This document shows positions 1 to 13,596 of a stretch of 64,000 bases of DNA, one piece after another. Position 1 is the stretch's first letter. Every line of letters begins with the position of its first letter. The stretch comes from Clusia tigrina (lineage: Eukaryota; Arthropoda; Insecta; Diptera; Clusiidae), in the NCBI GenBank assembly GCA_920105625.2, contig OV050030.1, forward strand, positions 248,589,889 through 248,653,888. The letters are read 5' to 3'. The notes under the pieces are model-generated. The model had not been told where the DNA came from. It was given only the letters and a program-made list of their open reading frames with translations, and did no database searches. Both the position numbers and the translations under genes were made by a program.

Positions 1-2811
1 AAGCATTTGTATGTTGCAAACTTTGACAGGTGTAGGCCGTACCGTATAGAAATTAGGGCCATTTGAAGTTTTATCAGTGTTTGATTTAGGACTCAACGGT
101 AGCATAGCTTTGAGCGATAGCTTAAATTGACAAGAGGCTCGAGTACTTTATTGTTGCAAAATTTCAAGGTTTTATGACGCTCCAGTAAAAAGTTACAAGC
201 ATTTGTATGTTGCAAACTTTGATAGGTGTAGGACGTACCGTATAGAAGTTAGGGCCATTTGAGGTTTTATCATTGTTTGATTTGGGACTCAAGGGTAGCA
301 TAGCTTTGAGCGATAGCTTAAATTGACAAGAGGCTCGAGTACTTTATTGTTGCAAAATTTCAAGGTTTTATGACGCTCCAGTAAAAAGTTAGAAGCATTT
401 GTATGTTGCAAACTTTGATAGTGTAGGACGTACCGTATAGAAGTTAGGCCCATTTGAAGTTTTATCATTGCTGGATTTGGGACTCAAGGATAGCTAAGCT
501 TTGAGCGATAGCTTAAATTGACAAGAGGCTCGAGTAATTTATTGTTGCAAAATTTCAAGGTTTATGACGCTCCAGTAAAAAGTTACAAGCATTTGTATGT
601 TGCAAACTGTGATAGGTGTAGGACGTACCGTATAGTAGTTAGGGCCATTTGAAGTTTTATCAGTGTTTGATTTGGGACTCAAGGTTAGCATAACTTTGAG
701 CGATTGCTTATATTGACAAGAGGCTCGAGTACTATATTGTTACAAAATTTCAAGTTTTTATGACGCTCCAGTAAAAAGTTACAAGCATTTGTATGTTGCA
801 AACTTTGACAGGTGTAGGACGTACCGTATAAAAATTAGGGCCATTTGAAGTTTTATCAGTGTTTGATTTAGGACTCAACGGTAGCATAGCTTTGAGCGAA
901 AGCTTAAATTGACAAGACGCTCGAGTACTTTATTGTTGCAAAATTTCAAGGTTTTATGACGCTCCAGTAAAAAGTTACAAGCATTTGTATGTTGCAAACT
1001 TTGATAGGTGTAGGACGTACCGTATAGAAGTTAGGGCCATTTGAAGTTTTATCATTGTTTGCTTTGGGACTCAAGGGTAGCATAGCTTTGAGCGATAGCT
1101 TAAATTGACAAGAGGCGCGAGTACTTTATTGTTGCAAAATTTCAAGGTTTTATGACGCTCCAGTAAAAAGTTACAAGCATTTGTATGTTGCAAACTTTGA
1201 TAGTGTAGGACGTACCGTATAGAAGTTAGGGCCATTTGAAGTTTTATCATTGTTTGATTTGGGACTCAAGGGTAGCATAGCTTTGAGCGATAGCTTAAAT
1301 TGACAAAAAGCTCGAGTACTTTATTGTTACAAAATTTCAAGGTTTTATGACGCTCCAGTAAAAAGTTACAAGCATTTGTATGTTGCAAACTTTGATAGGT
1401 GTAGGACGTACCGTATAGAAGTTAGGGCCATTTGAAGTTTTATCAGTGTTTGATTTGGGACTCAAGGGTAGCATAACTTTGAGCGATTGCTTAAATTGAC
1501 AAGAGGCTCGAGTACTATATTGTTACAAAATTTCAAGGTTTTATGACGCTCCAGTAAAAAGTTAGAAGCATTTGTATGTTGCAAACTTTGATAGGTGTAG
1601 GACGTACCGTATAGAAGTTAGGGCCATTTGAAGTTTTATCATTGTTTGATTTGGGACTCAAGGGTAGCATAGCTTTGAGCGATAGCTTAAATTGACAAAA
1701 AGCTCGAGTACTTTATTGTTACAAAATTTCAAGGTTTTATGACGCTCCAGTAAAAAGTTACAAGCATTTGTATGTTGCAAACTTTGATAGTGTAGGACGT
1801 ACCGTATAGAATGTAGGGCCATTTGAAGTTTTATCATTGTTTGATTTGGGACTCAAGGGTAGCATAGCTTTGAGCGATAGCTTAGATTGACAAGAGTCTC
1901 GAGTACTTTATTGTTAGAAAATTTCAAGGTTTTATGACGCTCCAATAAAAAGTTACAAGCATTTGTATGTTGCTAACTTTGATAGGTGTAGGACGTACCG
2001 TATAGAAGTTAGGGCTATTTGAAGTTATATCAGTGTTTGATTTGGGACTCAAGGGCAGCATAACTTTGAGCGATTGCTTAAATTGACAAGAGGCTCGAGT
2101 ACCATATTGTTACAAAATTTCAAGGTTTTATGACGCTCCAGTAAAAAGTTACAAGCATTTGTATGTTGCAAACTTTGATAGGTGTAGGACGTACCGTATA
2201 GAAGTTAGGGCTATTTGAAGTTTTATCAGTGTTTGATTTGGGATTCAAGGGTAGCATAGTTTTGAGCGATAGCTTAAATTGACAAGATGCTCGAGTACTT
2301 TATTGTTGCAAAATCTCAAGGTTTTATGACGCTCCAGTAAAAAGTTATAAGCATTTGTATGTTGCAAACTTTGATAGGTGTAGGACGTACCGTATAGAAG
2401 TTAGGGCCATTTGAAGTTTTATCATTGTTTGATTTGGGACTCAAGGGTAGCATAGCTTTGAGCGATAGCTTAAATTGACAAGAGGCTCGAGTACTTTATT
2501 GTTGCAAAATTTCAAGGTTTTATGACGCTCCAGTAAAAAGTTTAAAGAATTTGTATGTTGCAAACTTTGATAGGTGTAGGACGTACCGTATAGAAGTTAG
2601 GGCCATTTGAAGTTTTATCATTGTTTGATTTGGGACTAAGGATAGCTAAGCTTTGAGCGATAGCTTAAATTGACAAGAGGCTCGAGTACTTTATTGTTGC
2701 AAAATTTCAAAGTTTTATGACGCTCCAGTAAAAAATTACAAGCATTTGTATGTTGCAAACTTTGATAGGTGTAGGACGTACCGTATAGAAGCTAGGGCCA
2801 TTTGAAGTTTT
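1..2811 (+). repeat. Duplicated satellite block, left copy (offset 5,481 bp)
   Basis: This block of about 14 monomers recurs at 5482-8292 in the same monomer order. Shared rare markers include GTGTAGGCCG near 30, AAAAATTAGG near 830, TTGCTTTGGG near 1059, GAATGTAGGG near 1808, TACCATATTG near 2100 and TTTAAAGAATTTG near 2541. Differences found by eye are few, for example CTCGAG here against CGCGAG near 5815, and ATTGTTTG near 1642 against ATTCTTTG near 7123. The match ends near 2812, where this copy reads TATCATTG and the other TATCTTTG. The left edge of the window cuts the block, so it may extend further out. Confidence 0.88.
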
Positions 2812-5481
2812 ATCATTGTTTGATTTGGGACTCAAGGGTAGCATAGCTTTGAGCGATAGCTTAAATTGACAAGAGGCCCGAGTACTTTATTGTTATAAAA
2901 TTTCAAGGTTTTATGACGCTCCAGTAAAAAGTTACAAGCATTTGTATGTTGCAAACTTTGATAGGTGTAGGACGTACCGTATAGAAGTTAGGGCCATTTC
3001 AAGTTTTATCATTGTTTGATTTGGGACCCAAAGGTAGCATAGCTTTGAGCGATAGCTTAAATTGACAAAAAGCTCGAGTACTTTATTGTTACAAAATTTC
3101 AAGGTTTTATGACGCTCCAGTAAAAAGTTACAAGCATTTGTATGTTGCAAACTTTGATAGGTGTAGGACGTACCGTATAGAAGTTAGGGCCATTTGAAGT
3201 TTTATCAGTGTTTGATTTGGGACTCAAGGGTAGCATAACTTTGAGCGATTGCTTAAATTGACAAGAGGCTCGAGTACTATATTGTTACAAAATTTCAAGG
3301 TTTTATGACGCTCCAGTAAAAAGTTACAAGCATTTGTATGTTGCAAACTTTGATAGGTGTAGGACGTACCGTATAGAATTTAGGGCTATTTGAAGTTATA
3401 TCAGTGTTTGATTTGGGACTCAAGGGTAGCATAACTTTGAGCGATTGCTTAAATTGACAAGAGGCTCCAGTACTATATTGTTACAAAATTTCAAGGTTTT
3501 ATGACGCTCCAGTAAAAAGTTACAAGCATTTGTATGTTGCAAACTTTGATAGGTGTAGGACGTACCGTATAGAAGTTAGGGCTATTTGAAGTTTTATCAG
3601 TGTTTGATTTGGGATTCAAGGGTAGCATAGTTTTGAGCGATAGCTTAAATTGACAAGATGCTCGAGTACTTTATTGTTGCAAAATCTCAAGGTTTTATGA
3701 CGCTCCAGTAAAAAGTTACAAGCATTTGTATGTTGCAAACTTTGATATGTGTAGGACGTACCGTATAGAAGTTAGGGCCATTTGAAGTTTTATCATTGTT
3801 TGATTTGGGACTCAAGGGTAGCATAGCTTTGAGCGATAGCTTAGATTGACAAGAGTCTCGAGTACTTTATTGTTAGAAAATTTCAAGGTTTTATGACGCT
3901 CCAGTAAAAAGTTACAAGCATTTGTATGTTGCAAACTTTGATAGGTGTAGGACGTACCGTATAGAAGTTAGGGCCATTTGAAGTTTTATCAGTGTTTGAT
4001 TTGGGACTCAAGGGTAGCATAGCTTTGAGCGATATCTTAAATTGACAAGAGGCTCGAGTACTTTATTGTTGCAAAATTTCAAGGTTTTATGACGCTCCAG
4101 TAAAAAGTTCCAAGAATTTGTATGTTGCAAACTTTGATAGGTGTAGGACGTACCGTATAGAAGTTAGGGCCATTTGAAGTTTTATCATTGTTTGATTTGG
4201 GACTCAAGGATAGCTAAGGTTTGAGCGATAGCTTAAATTGACAAGAGGCTCGAGTACTTTATTGTTGCAAAATTTCAAGGTTTTATGACGCTCCAGTAAA
4301 AAATTACAAGCATTTGTATGTTGCAAACTTTGATAGGTGTAGGACGTACCGTATAGAAGTTAGAGCCATTTGAAGTTTTATCTTTGTTTGATTTGGGATT
4401 CAAGGGTAGCATAGCTTTGAGCGATAGCTTAAATTGACAAGAGGCTCGAGTACTTTATTGTTACAAAATTTCAAGGTTCTATGACTCTCCAGTAAAAAGT
4501 TATAAGCATTTGTATGTTCCAAACTTTGATAGGTGTAGGACGTACCGTATAGAAGTTAGGGCCATTTGAAGTTTTATCATTGTTTGATTTGGGACTCAAG
4601 GATAGCATAGCTTTGAGCGATAGCTTAAATTGACAAGAGGCTCGAGTACTTTATTTTTACACAATTTCAAGGTTTTATGACGCCCCAGTAAAAAGTTACA
4701 AGCATTTGTATGTTGCAAACTTTGATAGTGTAGGACGTACCGTATATAAGTTAGGGCCATTTGAAGTTTTATCATTGTTTGAATTGGGACTCAAGGGTAG
4801 CATAGCTTTGAGCGATAGCTTAAATTGACAAAAAGCTCGAGTACTTTATTGTTACAAAATTTCAAGGTTTTATGACGCTCCAGTAAAAAGTTACAAGCAT
4901 TTGTATGTTGCAAACTTTGATAGGTGTAGGACGTACCGTATAAAAGTTAGGGCCATTTGAAGTTTTATCAGTGTTTGATTTGGGACTCAAGGGTAGCATA
5001 ACTTTGAGCGATTGCTTAAATTGACAAGAGGCTCGAGTACTATATTGTTACAAAATTTCAATGTTTTATGACGCTAGAGTAAAAAGTTATAAGCATTTGT
5101 ATGTTCCAAACTTTGATAGGTGTAGGACGTACCGTATAGAAGTTAGGGCCATTTGAAGTTTTATCATTGCTGGATTTGGGACTCAAGGATAGCTAAGCTT
5201 TGAGCGATAGCTTAAATTGACAAGAGGCTCGAGTACTTTATTGTTGCAAAATTTTAAGGTTTATGACGCTCCAGTAAAATGTTACAAGCATTTGTATGTT
5301 GCAAACTGTGATAGGTGTAGGACGTACCGTATAGTAGTCAGGGCCCTTTGAAGTTTTATCAGTGTTTGATTTGGGACTCAAGGTTAGCATAACTTTGAGC
5401 GATTGCTTAAATTGACAAGGGGCTCGAGTACTATATTGTTACAAAATTTCAAGGTTTTATGACGCTCCAGTAAAAAGTTAC
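2812..5481 (+). repeat. Satellite segment between the two 2.8-kb copies
   Basis: This stretch is about 13-14 monomers of the same family and contains no gene. From about 4290 it follows the marker order that later opens the 14-monomer programme: TATCTTTG near 4380, ATGACTCTCC near 4482, ACACAATTTC near 4660, GATAGTGTAGG near 4725, a TTGCTGG monomer near 5170, then AACTGTGATAGG near 5305. The part near 3140-3900 resembles 1380-2460, so both longer patterns are spliced here. A 72-codon open frame on the minus strand (2932-3150) is only a repeat-borne open frame. Confidence 0.85.
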
Positions 5482-8292
5482 AAGCATTTGTATGTTGCAA
5501 ACTTTGACAGGTGTAGGCCGTACCGTATAGAAATTAGGGCCATTTGAAGTTTTATCAGTGTTTGATTTAGGACTCAACGGTAGCATAGCTTTGAGCGATA
5601 GCTTAAATTGACAAGAGGCTCGAGTACTTTATTGTTGCAAAATTTCAAGGTTTTATGACGCTCCAGTAAAAAGTTACAAGCATTTGTATGTTGCAAACTT
5701 TGATAGGTGTAGGACGTACCGTATAGAAGTTAGGGCCATTTGAGGTTTTATCATTGTTTGATTTGGGACTCAAGGGTAGCATAGCTTTGAGCGATAGCTT
5801 AAATTGACAAGAGGCGCGAGTACTTTATTGTTGCAAAATTTCAAGGTTTTATGACGCTCCAGTAAAAAGTTAGAAGCATTTGTATGTTGCAAACTTTGAT
5901 AGTGTAGGACGTACCGTATAGAAGTTAGGCCCATTTGAAGTTTTATCATTGCTGGATTTGGGACTCAAGGATAGCTAAGCTTTGAGCGATAGCTTAAATT
6001 GACAAGAGGCTCGAGTAATTTATTGTTGCAAAATTTCAAGGTTTATGACGCTCCAGTAAAAAGTTACAAGCATTTGTATGTTGCAAACTGTGATAGGTGT
6101 AGGACGTACCGTATAGTAGTTAGGGCCATTTGAAGTTTTATCAGTGTTTGATTTGGGACTCAAGGTTAGCATAACTTTGAGCGATTGCTTATATTGACAA
6201 GAGGCTCGAGTACTATATTGTTACAAAATTTCAAGGTTTTATGACGCTCCAGTAAAAAGTTACAAGCATTTGTATGTTGCAAACTTTGACAGGTGTAGGA
6301 CGTACCGTATAAAAATTAGGGCCATTTGAAGTTTTATCAGTGTTTGATTTAGGACTCAACGGTAGCATAGCTTTGAGCGAAAGCTTAAATTGACAAGACG
6401 CTCGAGTACTTTATTGTTGCAAAATTTCAAGGTTTTATGACGCTCCAGTAAAAAGTTACAAGCATTTGTATGTTGCAAACTTTGATAGGTGTAGGACGTA
6501 CCGTATAGAAGTTAGGGCCATTTGAAGTTTTATCATTGTTTGCTTTGGGACTCAAGGGTAGCATAGCTTTGAGCGATAGCTTAAATTGACAAGAGGCGCG
6601 AGTACTTTATTGTTGCAAAATTTCAAGGTTTTATGACGCTCCAGTAAAAAGTTACAAGCATTTGTATGTTGCAAACTTTGATAGTGTAGGACGTACCGTA
6701 TAGAAGTTAGGGCCATTTGAAGTTTTATCATTGTTTGATTTGGGACTCAAGGGTAGCATAGCTTTGAGCGATAGCTTAAATTGACAAAAAGCTCGAGTAC
6801 TTTATTGTTACAAAATTTCAAGGTTTTATGACGCTCCAGTAAAAAGTTACAAGCATTTGTATGTTGCAAACTTTGATAGGTGTAGGACGTACCGTATAGA
6901 AGTTAGGGCCATTTGAAGTTTTATCAGTGTTTGATTTGGGACTCAAGGGTAGCATAACTTTGAGCGATTGCTTAAATTGACAAGAGGCTCGAGTACTATA
7001 TTGTTACAAAATTTCAAGGTTTTATGACGCTCCAGTAAAAAGTTAGAAGCATTTGTATGTTGCAAACTTTGATAGGTGTAGGACGTACCGTATAGAAGTT
7101 AGGGCCATTTGAAGTTTTATCATTCTTTGATTTGGGACTCAAGGGTAGCATAGCTTTGAGCGATAGCTTAAATTGACAAAAAGCTCGAGTACTTTATTGT
7201 TACAAAATTTCAAGGTTTTATGACGCTCCAGTAAAAAGTTACAAGCATTTGTATGTTGCAAACTTTGATAGTGTAGGACGTACCGTATAGAATGTAGGGC
7301 CATTTGAAGTTTTATCATTGTTTGATTTGGGACTCAAGGGTAGCATAGCTTTGAGCGATAGCTTAGATTGACAAGAGTCTCGAGTACTTTATTGTTAGAA
7401 AATTTCAAGGTTTTATGACGCTCCAATAAAAAGTTACAAGCATTTGTATGTTGCTAACTTTGATAGGTGTAGGACGTACCGTATAGAAGTTAGGGCTATT
7501 TGAAGTTATATCAGTGTTTGATTTGGGACTCAAGGGCAGCATAACTTTGAGCGATTGCTTAAATTGACAAGAGGCTCGAGTACCATATTGTTACAAAATT
7601 TCAAGGTTTTATGACGCTCCAGTAAAAAGTTACAAGCATTTGTATGTTGCAAACTTTGATAGGTGTAGGACGTACCGTATAGAAGTTAGGGCTATTTGAA
7701 GTTTTATCAGTGTTTGATTTGGGATTCAAGGGTAGCATAGTTTTGAGCGATAGCTTAAATTGACAAGATGCTCGAGTACTTTATTGTTGCAAAATCTCAA
7801 GGTTTTATGACGCTCCAGTAAAAAGTTATAAGCATTTGTATGTTGCAAACTTTGATAGGTGTAGGACGTACCGTATAGAAGTTAGGGCCATTTGAAGTTT
7901 TATCATTGTTTGATTTGGGACTCAAGGGTAGCATAGCTTTGAGCGATAGCTTAAATTGACAAGAGGCTCGAGTACTTTATTGTTGCAAAATTTCAAGGTT
8001 TTATGACGCTCCAGTAAAAAGTTTAAAGAATTTGTATGTTGCAAACTTTGATAGGTGTAGGACGTACCGTATAGAAGTTAGGGCCATTTGAAGTTTTATC
8101 ATTGTTTGATTTGGGACTAAGGATAGCTAAGCTTTGAGCGATAGCTTAAATTGACAAGAGGCTCGAGTACTTTATTGTTGCAAAATTTCAAAGTTTTATG
8201 ACGCTCCAGTAAAAAATTACAAGCATTTGTATGTTGCAAACTTTGATAGGTGTAGGACGTACCGTATAGAAGCTAGGGCCATTTGAAGTTTT
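5482..8292 (+). repeat. Duplicated satellite block, right copy
   Basis: This is the second copy of 1-2811. The offset of 5,481 bp equals 28 monomers with a net loss of 7 bases from single-base variants, so the exchange kept the 196-bp register. Past about 8292 it runs into the TATCTTTG monomer that opens the next block, whereas the left copy runs into a TATCATTG monomer. That difference marks the recombination boundary. Confidence 0.88.
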
Positions 8293-10768
8293 ATCTTTGT
8301 TTGATTTGGGATTCAAGGGTAGCATAGCTTTGAGCGATAGCTTAAATTGACAAGAGGCTCGAGTACTTTATTGTTACAAAATTTCAAGGTTTTATGACTC
8401 TCCAGTAAAAAGTTATAAGCATTTGTATGTTCCAAACTTTGATAGGTGTAGGACGTACCGTATAGAAGTTAGGGCCATTTGAAGCTTTTTAATTGTTTGA
8501 TTTGGGACTCAAGGGTAGCATAGCTTTGAGCGATTGCTTAAATTGACAAGAGGCTCGAGTACTTTATTGTTACACAATTTCAAGGTTTTATGACGCTCCA
8601 GTAAAAAGTTACAAGCATTTGTATGTTGCAAACTTTGATAGTGTAGGACGTACCGTATAGAAGTTAGGGCCATTTGAAGTTTTATCATTGTTTGATTTGG
8701 GACTCAAGGGTAGCATAGCTTTGAGCGATAGCTTAAATTGACAAAAAGCTCGAGTACTTTATTGTTACAAAATTTTAAGGTTTTATGACGCTCCAGTAAA
8801 AAGTTATAAGCATTTGTATGTTCCAAACTTTGATAGGTGTAGGAGGTACCGTATAGAAGTTAGGGAAATTTGAAGTTTTAGCATTGCTGGATTTGGGACT
8901 CAAGGATAGCTAAGCTTTGAGCGATAGCTTAAATTGACAAGAGGCTCGAGTACTTTATTGTTGCAAAATTTCAAGGTTTATGACGCTCCAGTAAAAAGTT
9001 ACAAGCATTTGTATGTTGCAAACTGTGATAGGTGTAGGACGTACCGTATAGTAGTTAGGGCCATTTGAAGTTTTATCAGTGTTTGATTTGGGACTCAAGG
9101 TTAGCATAACTTTGAGCGATTGCTTAAATTGACAAGAGGCTCGAGTACTATATTGTTACAAAATTTCAAGGTTTTATGACGCTCCAGTAAAAAGTTACAA
9201 GCATTTGTATGTTGCAAACTTTGATAGTGTAGGACGTACCGTATAGAAGTTAGGGCCATTTGAAGTTTTATCATTGTTTGATATGGGACTCAAGGGGAGC
9301 ATAGCTTTGAGCGATAGCTTAAATTGACAAAAAACTCGAGTACTTTATTGTTACAAGATTTCAAGGTTTTATGACGCTCCAGTAAAAAGTTACAAGCATT
9401 TGTATGTTGCAAACTTTGATAGGTGTAGGACGTACCGTATAGAAGTTAGGGCCATTTGAAGTTTTATCAGTGTTTGATTTGGGACTCAAGGGTAGCATAA
9501 CTTTGAGCGATTGCTTAAATTGACAAGAGGCTCGAGTACTATATTGTTACAAAATTTCAAGGTTTTATGACGCTTCAGTAAAAAGTTACAAGCATTTGTA
9601 TGTTGCAAACTTTGACAGGTGTAGGACGTACCGTATAGAAATTAGGGCCATTTGAAGTTTCATCAGTGTTTGATTTAGGACTCAACGGTAGCATAGCTTT
9701 GAGCGATAGCTTAAATTGACAAGAGGCTCGAATACTTTATTGTTGCAAAATCTCAAGGTTTTATGACGCTCCAGTAAAAAGTTACAAGCATTTGTATGTT
9801 GCAAACTTTGATAGGTGTAGGACGTACCGTATAGAAGTTAGGGCCATTTGAAGTTTTATCATTGTTTGATTTGGGACTCAAGGGTAGCATAGCTTTGAGC
9901 GATAGCTTAAATTGACAAGAGGCTCGAGTACTTTATTGTTGCAAAATTTCAAGGTTTTATGACGCTCCAGTAAAAAGTTACAAGCATTTGTATGTTGCAA
10001 ACTTTGATAGGTGTAGGACGTACCGTATAGAAGTTAGGGCCATTTGAAGTTTTATCATTGTTTGATTTGGGACTCAAGGGTAGCATAGCTTTGAGCGATA
10101 GCTTAAATTGACAAAAAGCTCGAGTACTTTATTGTTACAAAATTTCAAGGTTTTATGACGCTCCAGTAAAAAGTTACAAGCATTTGTATGTTGCAAACTT
10201 TGATAGTGTAGGACGTACCGTATAGAAGTTAGGGCCATTTGAAGTTTTATCATTGTTTGATTTGGAACTCAAGGGTAGCATAGCTTTGAGCGATAGCTTA
10301 AATTGACAAAAAGCTCGAGTACTTTATTGTTACAAAATTTCAAGGTTTTATGACGCTCCAGTAAAAAGTTACAAGCATTTGTATGTTGCAAACTTTGATA
10401 AGTGTAGGACGTACCGTATAGAAGTTACGGCCATTAGAAGTTTTATCAGTGTTTGATTTGGGACTCAAGGGTAGCATAACTTTGAGCGATTGCTTAAATT
10501 GACAAGAGGCTCGAGTACTATATTGTTACAAAATTTCAAGGTTTTATGACGCTCCAGTAAAAAGTTACAAGCATTTGTATGTTGCAAACTTTGATAGGTG
10601 TATGACGTACCGTATAGAAGTTAGGGCTATTTGAAGTTTTATCAGTGTTTGATTTGGGATTCAAGGGTAGCATAGTTTTGAGCGATAGCTTAAATTGACA
10701 AGATGCTCGAGTACTTTATTGTTGCAAAATCTCAAGGTTTTATGACGCTCCAGTAAAAAGTTACAAGC
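8030..10768 (+). repeat. 14-monomer higher-order repeat, copy 1 (2,739 bp)
   Basis: This is the first of two tandem copies with a period of 2,739 bp, or 14 monomers minus 5 bases. Markers in order are the CTAAGGATAGC monomer, TATCTTTG, GACTCTCC with TTCCAAAC, GAAGCTTTTTAATTG, ACACAATTTC, GATAGTGTAGG, TTGCTGG, TTTATGAC with AACTGTG, GTTAGCATAAC, ATATGGGACTC with GGGGAGC, GACAGG with CAACGG, GGAACTC, GATAAGTG with GTTACGG, and GTGTATGACG. Homology between the copies continues past the nominal end to about 10857. The left edge is fixed by GTTTAAAGAATTTG here against GTTACAAGCATTTG in copy 2. Confidence 0.92.
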
Positions 10769-13596
10769 ATTTGTATGTTGCAAACTTTGATAGGTGTAGG
10801 ACGTACCGTATAGAAGTTAGGGCCATTTGAAGTTTTATCATTGTTTGATTTGGGACTAAGGATAGCTAAGCTTTGAGCGATAGCTTAAATTGACAAGAGG
10901 CTCGAGTACTTTATTGTTGCAAAATTTCAAAGTTTTATGACGCTCCAGTAAAAAATTACAAGCATTTGTATGTTGCAAACTTTGATAGGTGTAGGACGTA
11001 CCGTATAGAAGCTAGGGCCATTTGAAGTTTTATCTTTGTTTGATTTGGGATTCAAGGGTAGCATAGCTTTGAGCGATAGCTTAAATTGACAAGAGGCTCG
11101 AGTACTTTATTGTTACAAAATTTCAAGGTTTTATGACTCTCCAGTAAAAAGTTATAAGCATTTGTATGTTCCAAACTTTGATAGGTGTAGGACGTACCGT
11201 ATAGAAGTTAGGGCCATTTGAAGCTTTTTAATTGTTTGATTTGGGACTCAAGGGTAGCATAGCTTTGAGCGATTGCTTAAATTGACAAGAGGCTCGAGTA
11301 CTTTATTGTTACACAATTTCAAGGTTTTATGACGCTCCAGTAAAAAGTTACAAGCATTTGTATGTTGCAAACTTTGATAGTGTAGGACGTACCGTATAGA
11401 AGTTAGGGCCATTTGAAGTTTTATCATTGTTTGATTTGGGACTCAAGGGTAGCATAGCTTTGAGCGATAGCTTAAATTGACAAAAAGCTCGAGTACTTTA
11501 TTGTTACAAAATTTTAAGGTTTTATGACGCTCCAGTAAAAAGTTATAAGCATTTGTATGTTCCAAACTTTGATAGGTGTAGGACGTACCGTATAGAAGTT
11601 AGGGAAATTTGAAGTTTTAGCATTGCTGGATTTGGGACTCAAGGATAGCTAAGCTTTGAGCGATAGCTTAAATTGACAAGAGGCTCGAGTACTTTATTGT
11701 TGCAAAATTTCAAGGTTTATGACGCTCCAGTAAAAAGTTACAAGCATTTGTATGTTGCAAACTGTGATAGGTGTAGGACGTACCGTATAGTAGTTAGGGC
11801 CATTTGAAGTTTTATCAGTGTTTGATTTGGGACTCAAGGTTAGCATAACTTTGAGCGATTGCTTAAATTGACAAGAGGCTCGAGTACTATATTGTTACAA
11901 AATTTCAAGGTTTTATGACGCTCCAGTAAAAAGTTACAAGCATTTGTATGTTGCAAACTTTGATAGTGTAGGACGTACCGTATAGAAGTTAGGGCCATTT
12001 GAAGTTTTATCATTGTTTGATATGGGACTCAAGGGGAGCATAGCTTTGAGCGATAGCTTAAATTGACAAAAAACTCGAGTACTTTATTGTTACAAGATTT
12101 CAAGGTTTTATGACGCTCCAGTAAAAAGTTACAAGCATTTGTATGTTGCAAACTTTGATAGGTGTAGGACGTACCGTATAGAAGTTAGGGCCATTTGAAG
12201 TTTTATCAGTGTTTGATTTGGGACTCAAGGGTAGTATAACTTTGAGCGATTGCTTAAATTGACAAGAGGCTCGAGTACTATATTGTTACAAAATTTCAAG
12301 GTTTTATGACGCTTCAGTAAAAAGTTACAAGCATTTGTATGTTGCAAACTTTGACAGGTGTAGGACGTACCGTATAGAAATTAGGGCCATTTGAAGTTTC
12401 ATCAGTGTTTGATTTAGGACTCAACGGTAGCATAGCTTTGAGCGATAGCTTAAATTGACAAGAGGCTCGAATACTTTATTGTTGCAAAATCTCAAGGTTT
12501 TATGACGCTCCAGTAAAAAGTTACAAGCATTTGTATGTTGCAAACTTTGATAGGTGTAGGACGTACCGTATAGAAGTTAGGGCCATTTGAAGTTTTATCA
12601 TTGTTTGATTTGGGACTCAAGGGTAGCATAGCTTTGAGCGATAGCTTAAATTGACAAGAGGCTCGAGTACTTTATTGTTGCAAAATTTCAAGGTTTTATG
12701 ACGCTCCAGTAAAAAGTTACAAGCATTTGTATGTTGCAAACTTTGATAGGTGTAGGACGTACCGTATAGAAGTTAGGGCCATTTGAAGTTTTATCATTGT
12801 TTGATTTGGGACTCAAGGGTAGCATAGCTTTGAGCGATAGCTTAAATTGACAAAAAGCTCGAGTACTTTATTGTTACAAAATTTCAAGGTTTTATGACGC
12901 TCCAGTAAAAAGTTACAAGCATTTGTATGTTGCAAACTTTGATAGTGTAGGACGTACCGTATAGAAGTTAGGGCCATTTGAAGTTTTATCATTGTTTGAT
13001 TTGGAACTCAAGGGTAGCATAGCTTTGAGCGATAGCTTAAATTGACAAAAAGCTCGAGTACTTTATTGTTACAAAATTTCAAGGTTTTATGACGCTCCAG
13101 TAAAAAGTTACAAGCATTTGTATGTTGCAAACTTTGATAAGTGTAGGACGTACCGTATAGAAGTTACGGCCATTAGAAGTTTTATCAGTGTTTGATTTGG
13201 GACTCAAGGGTAGCATAACTTTGAGCGATTGCTTAAATTGACAAGAGGCTCGAGTACTATATTGTTACAAAATTTCAAGGTTTTATGACGCTCCAGTAAA
13301 AAGTTACAAGCATTTGTATGTTGCAAACTTTGATAGGTGTATGACGTACCGTATAGAAGTTAGGGCTATTTGAAGTTTTATCAGTGTTTGATTTGGGATT
13401 CAAGGGTAGCATAGTTTTGAGCGATAGCTTAAATTGACAAGATGCTCGAGTACTTTATTGTTGCAAAATCTCAAGGTTTTATGACGCTCCAGTAAAAAGT
13501 TACAAGCATTTGTATGTTGCAAACTTTGATAGGTGTAGGACGTACCGTATAGAAGTTAGGGCCATTTGAAGTTTTATCATTGTTTGATTTGGGACT
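10769..13596 (+). repeat. 14-monomer higher-order repeat, copy 2
   Basis: This copy has the same 14 markers in the same order as copy 1. In about 2.7 kb I noticed only a couple of differences: ACGTACC near 11583 against AGGTACC near 8844, and TAGTATAAC near 12234 against TAGCATAAC near 9495. The pair is therefore among the youngest duplications in the window, or an assembly duplication. Homology ends near 13597, where GGTAGCATAGC replaces GGATAGCTAAGC. Confidence 0.92.

Noticed and set aside
2932..3150. A 72-codon open frame on the minus strand
   Set aside because: It spans slightly more than one monomer, is unique to that copy because of local substitutions such as GGGACCC and CATTTCAAG, and has no partner in the otherwise matching blocks.
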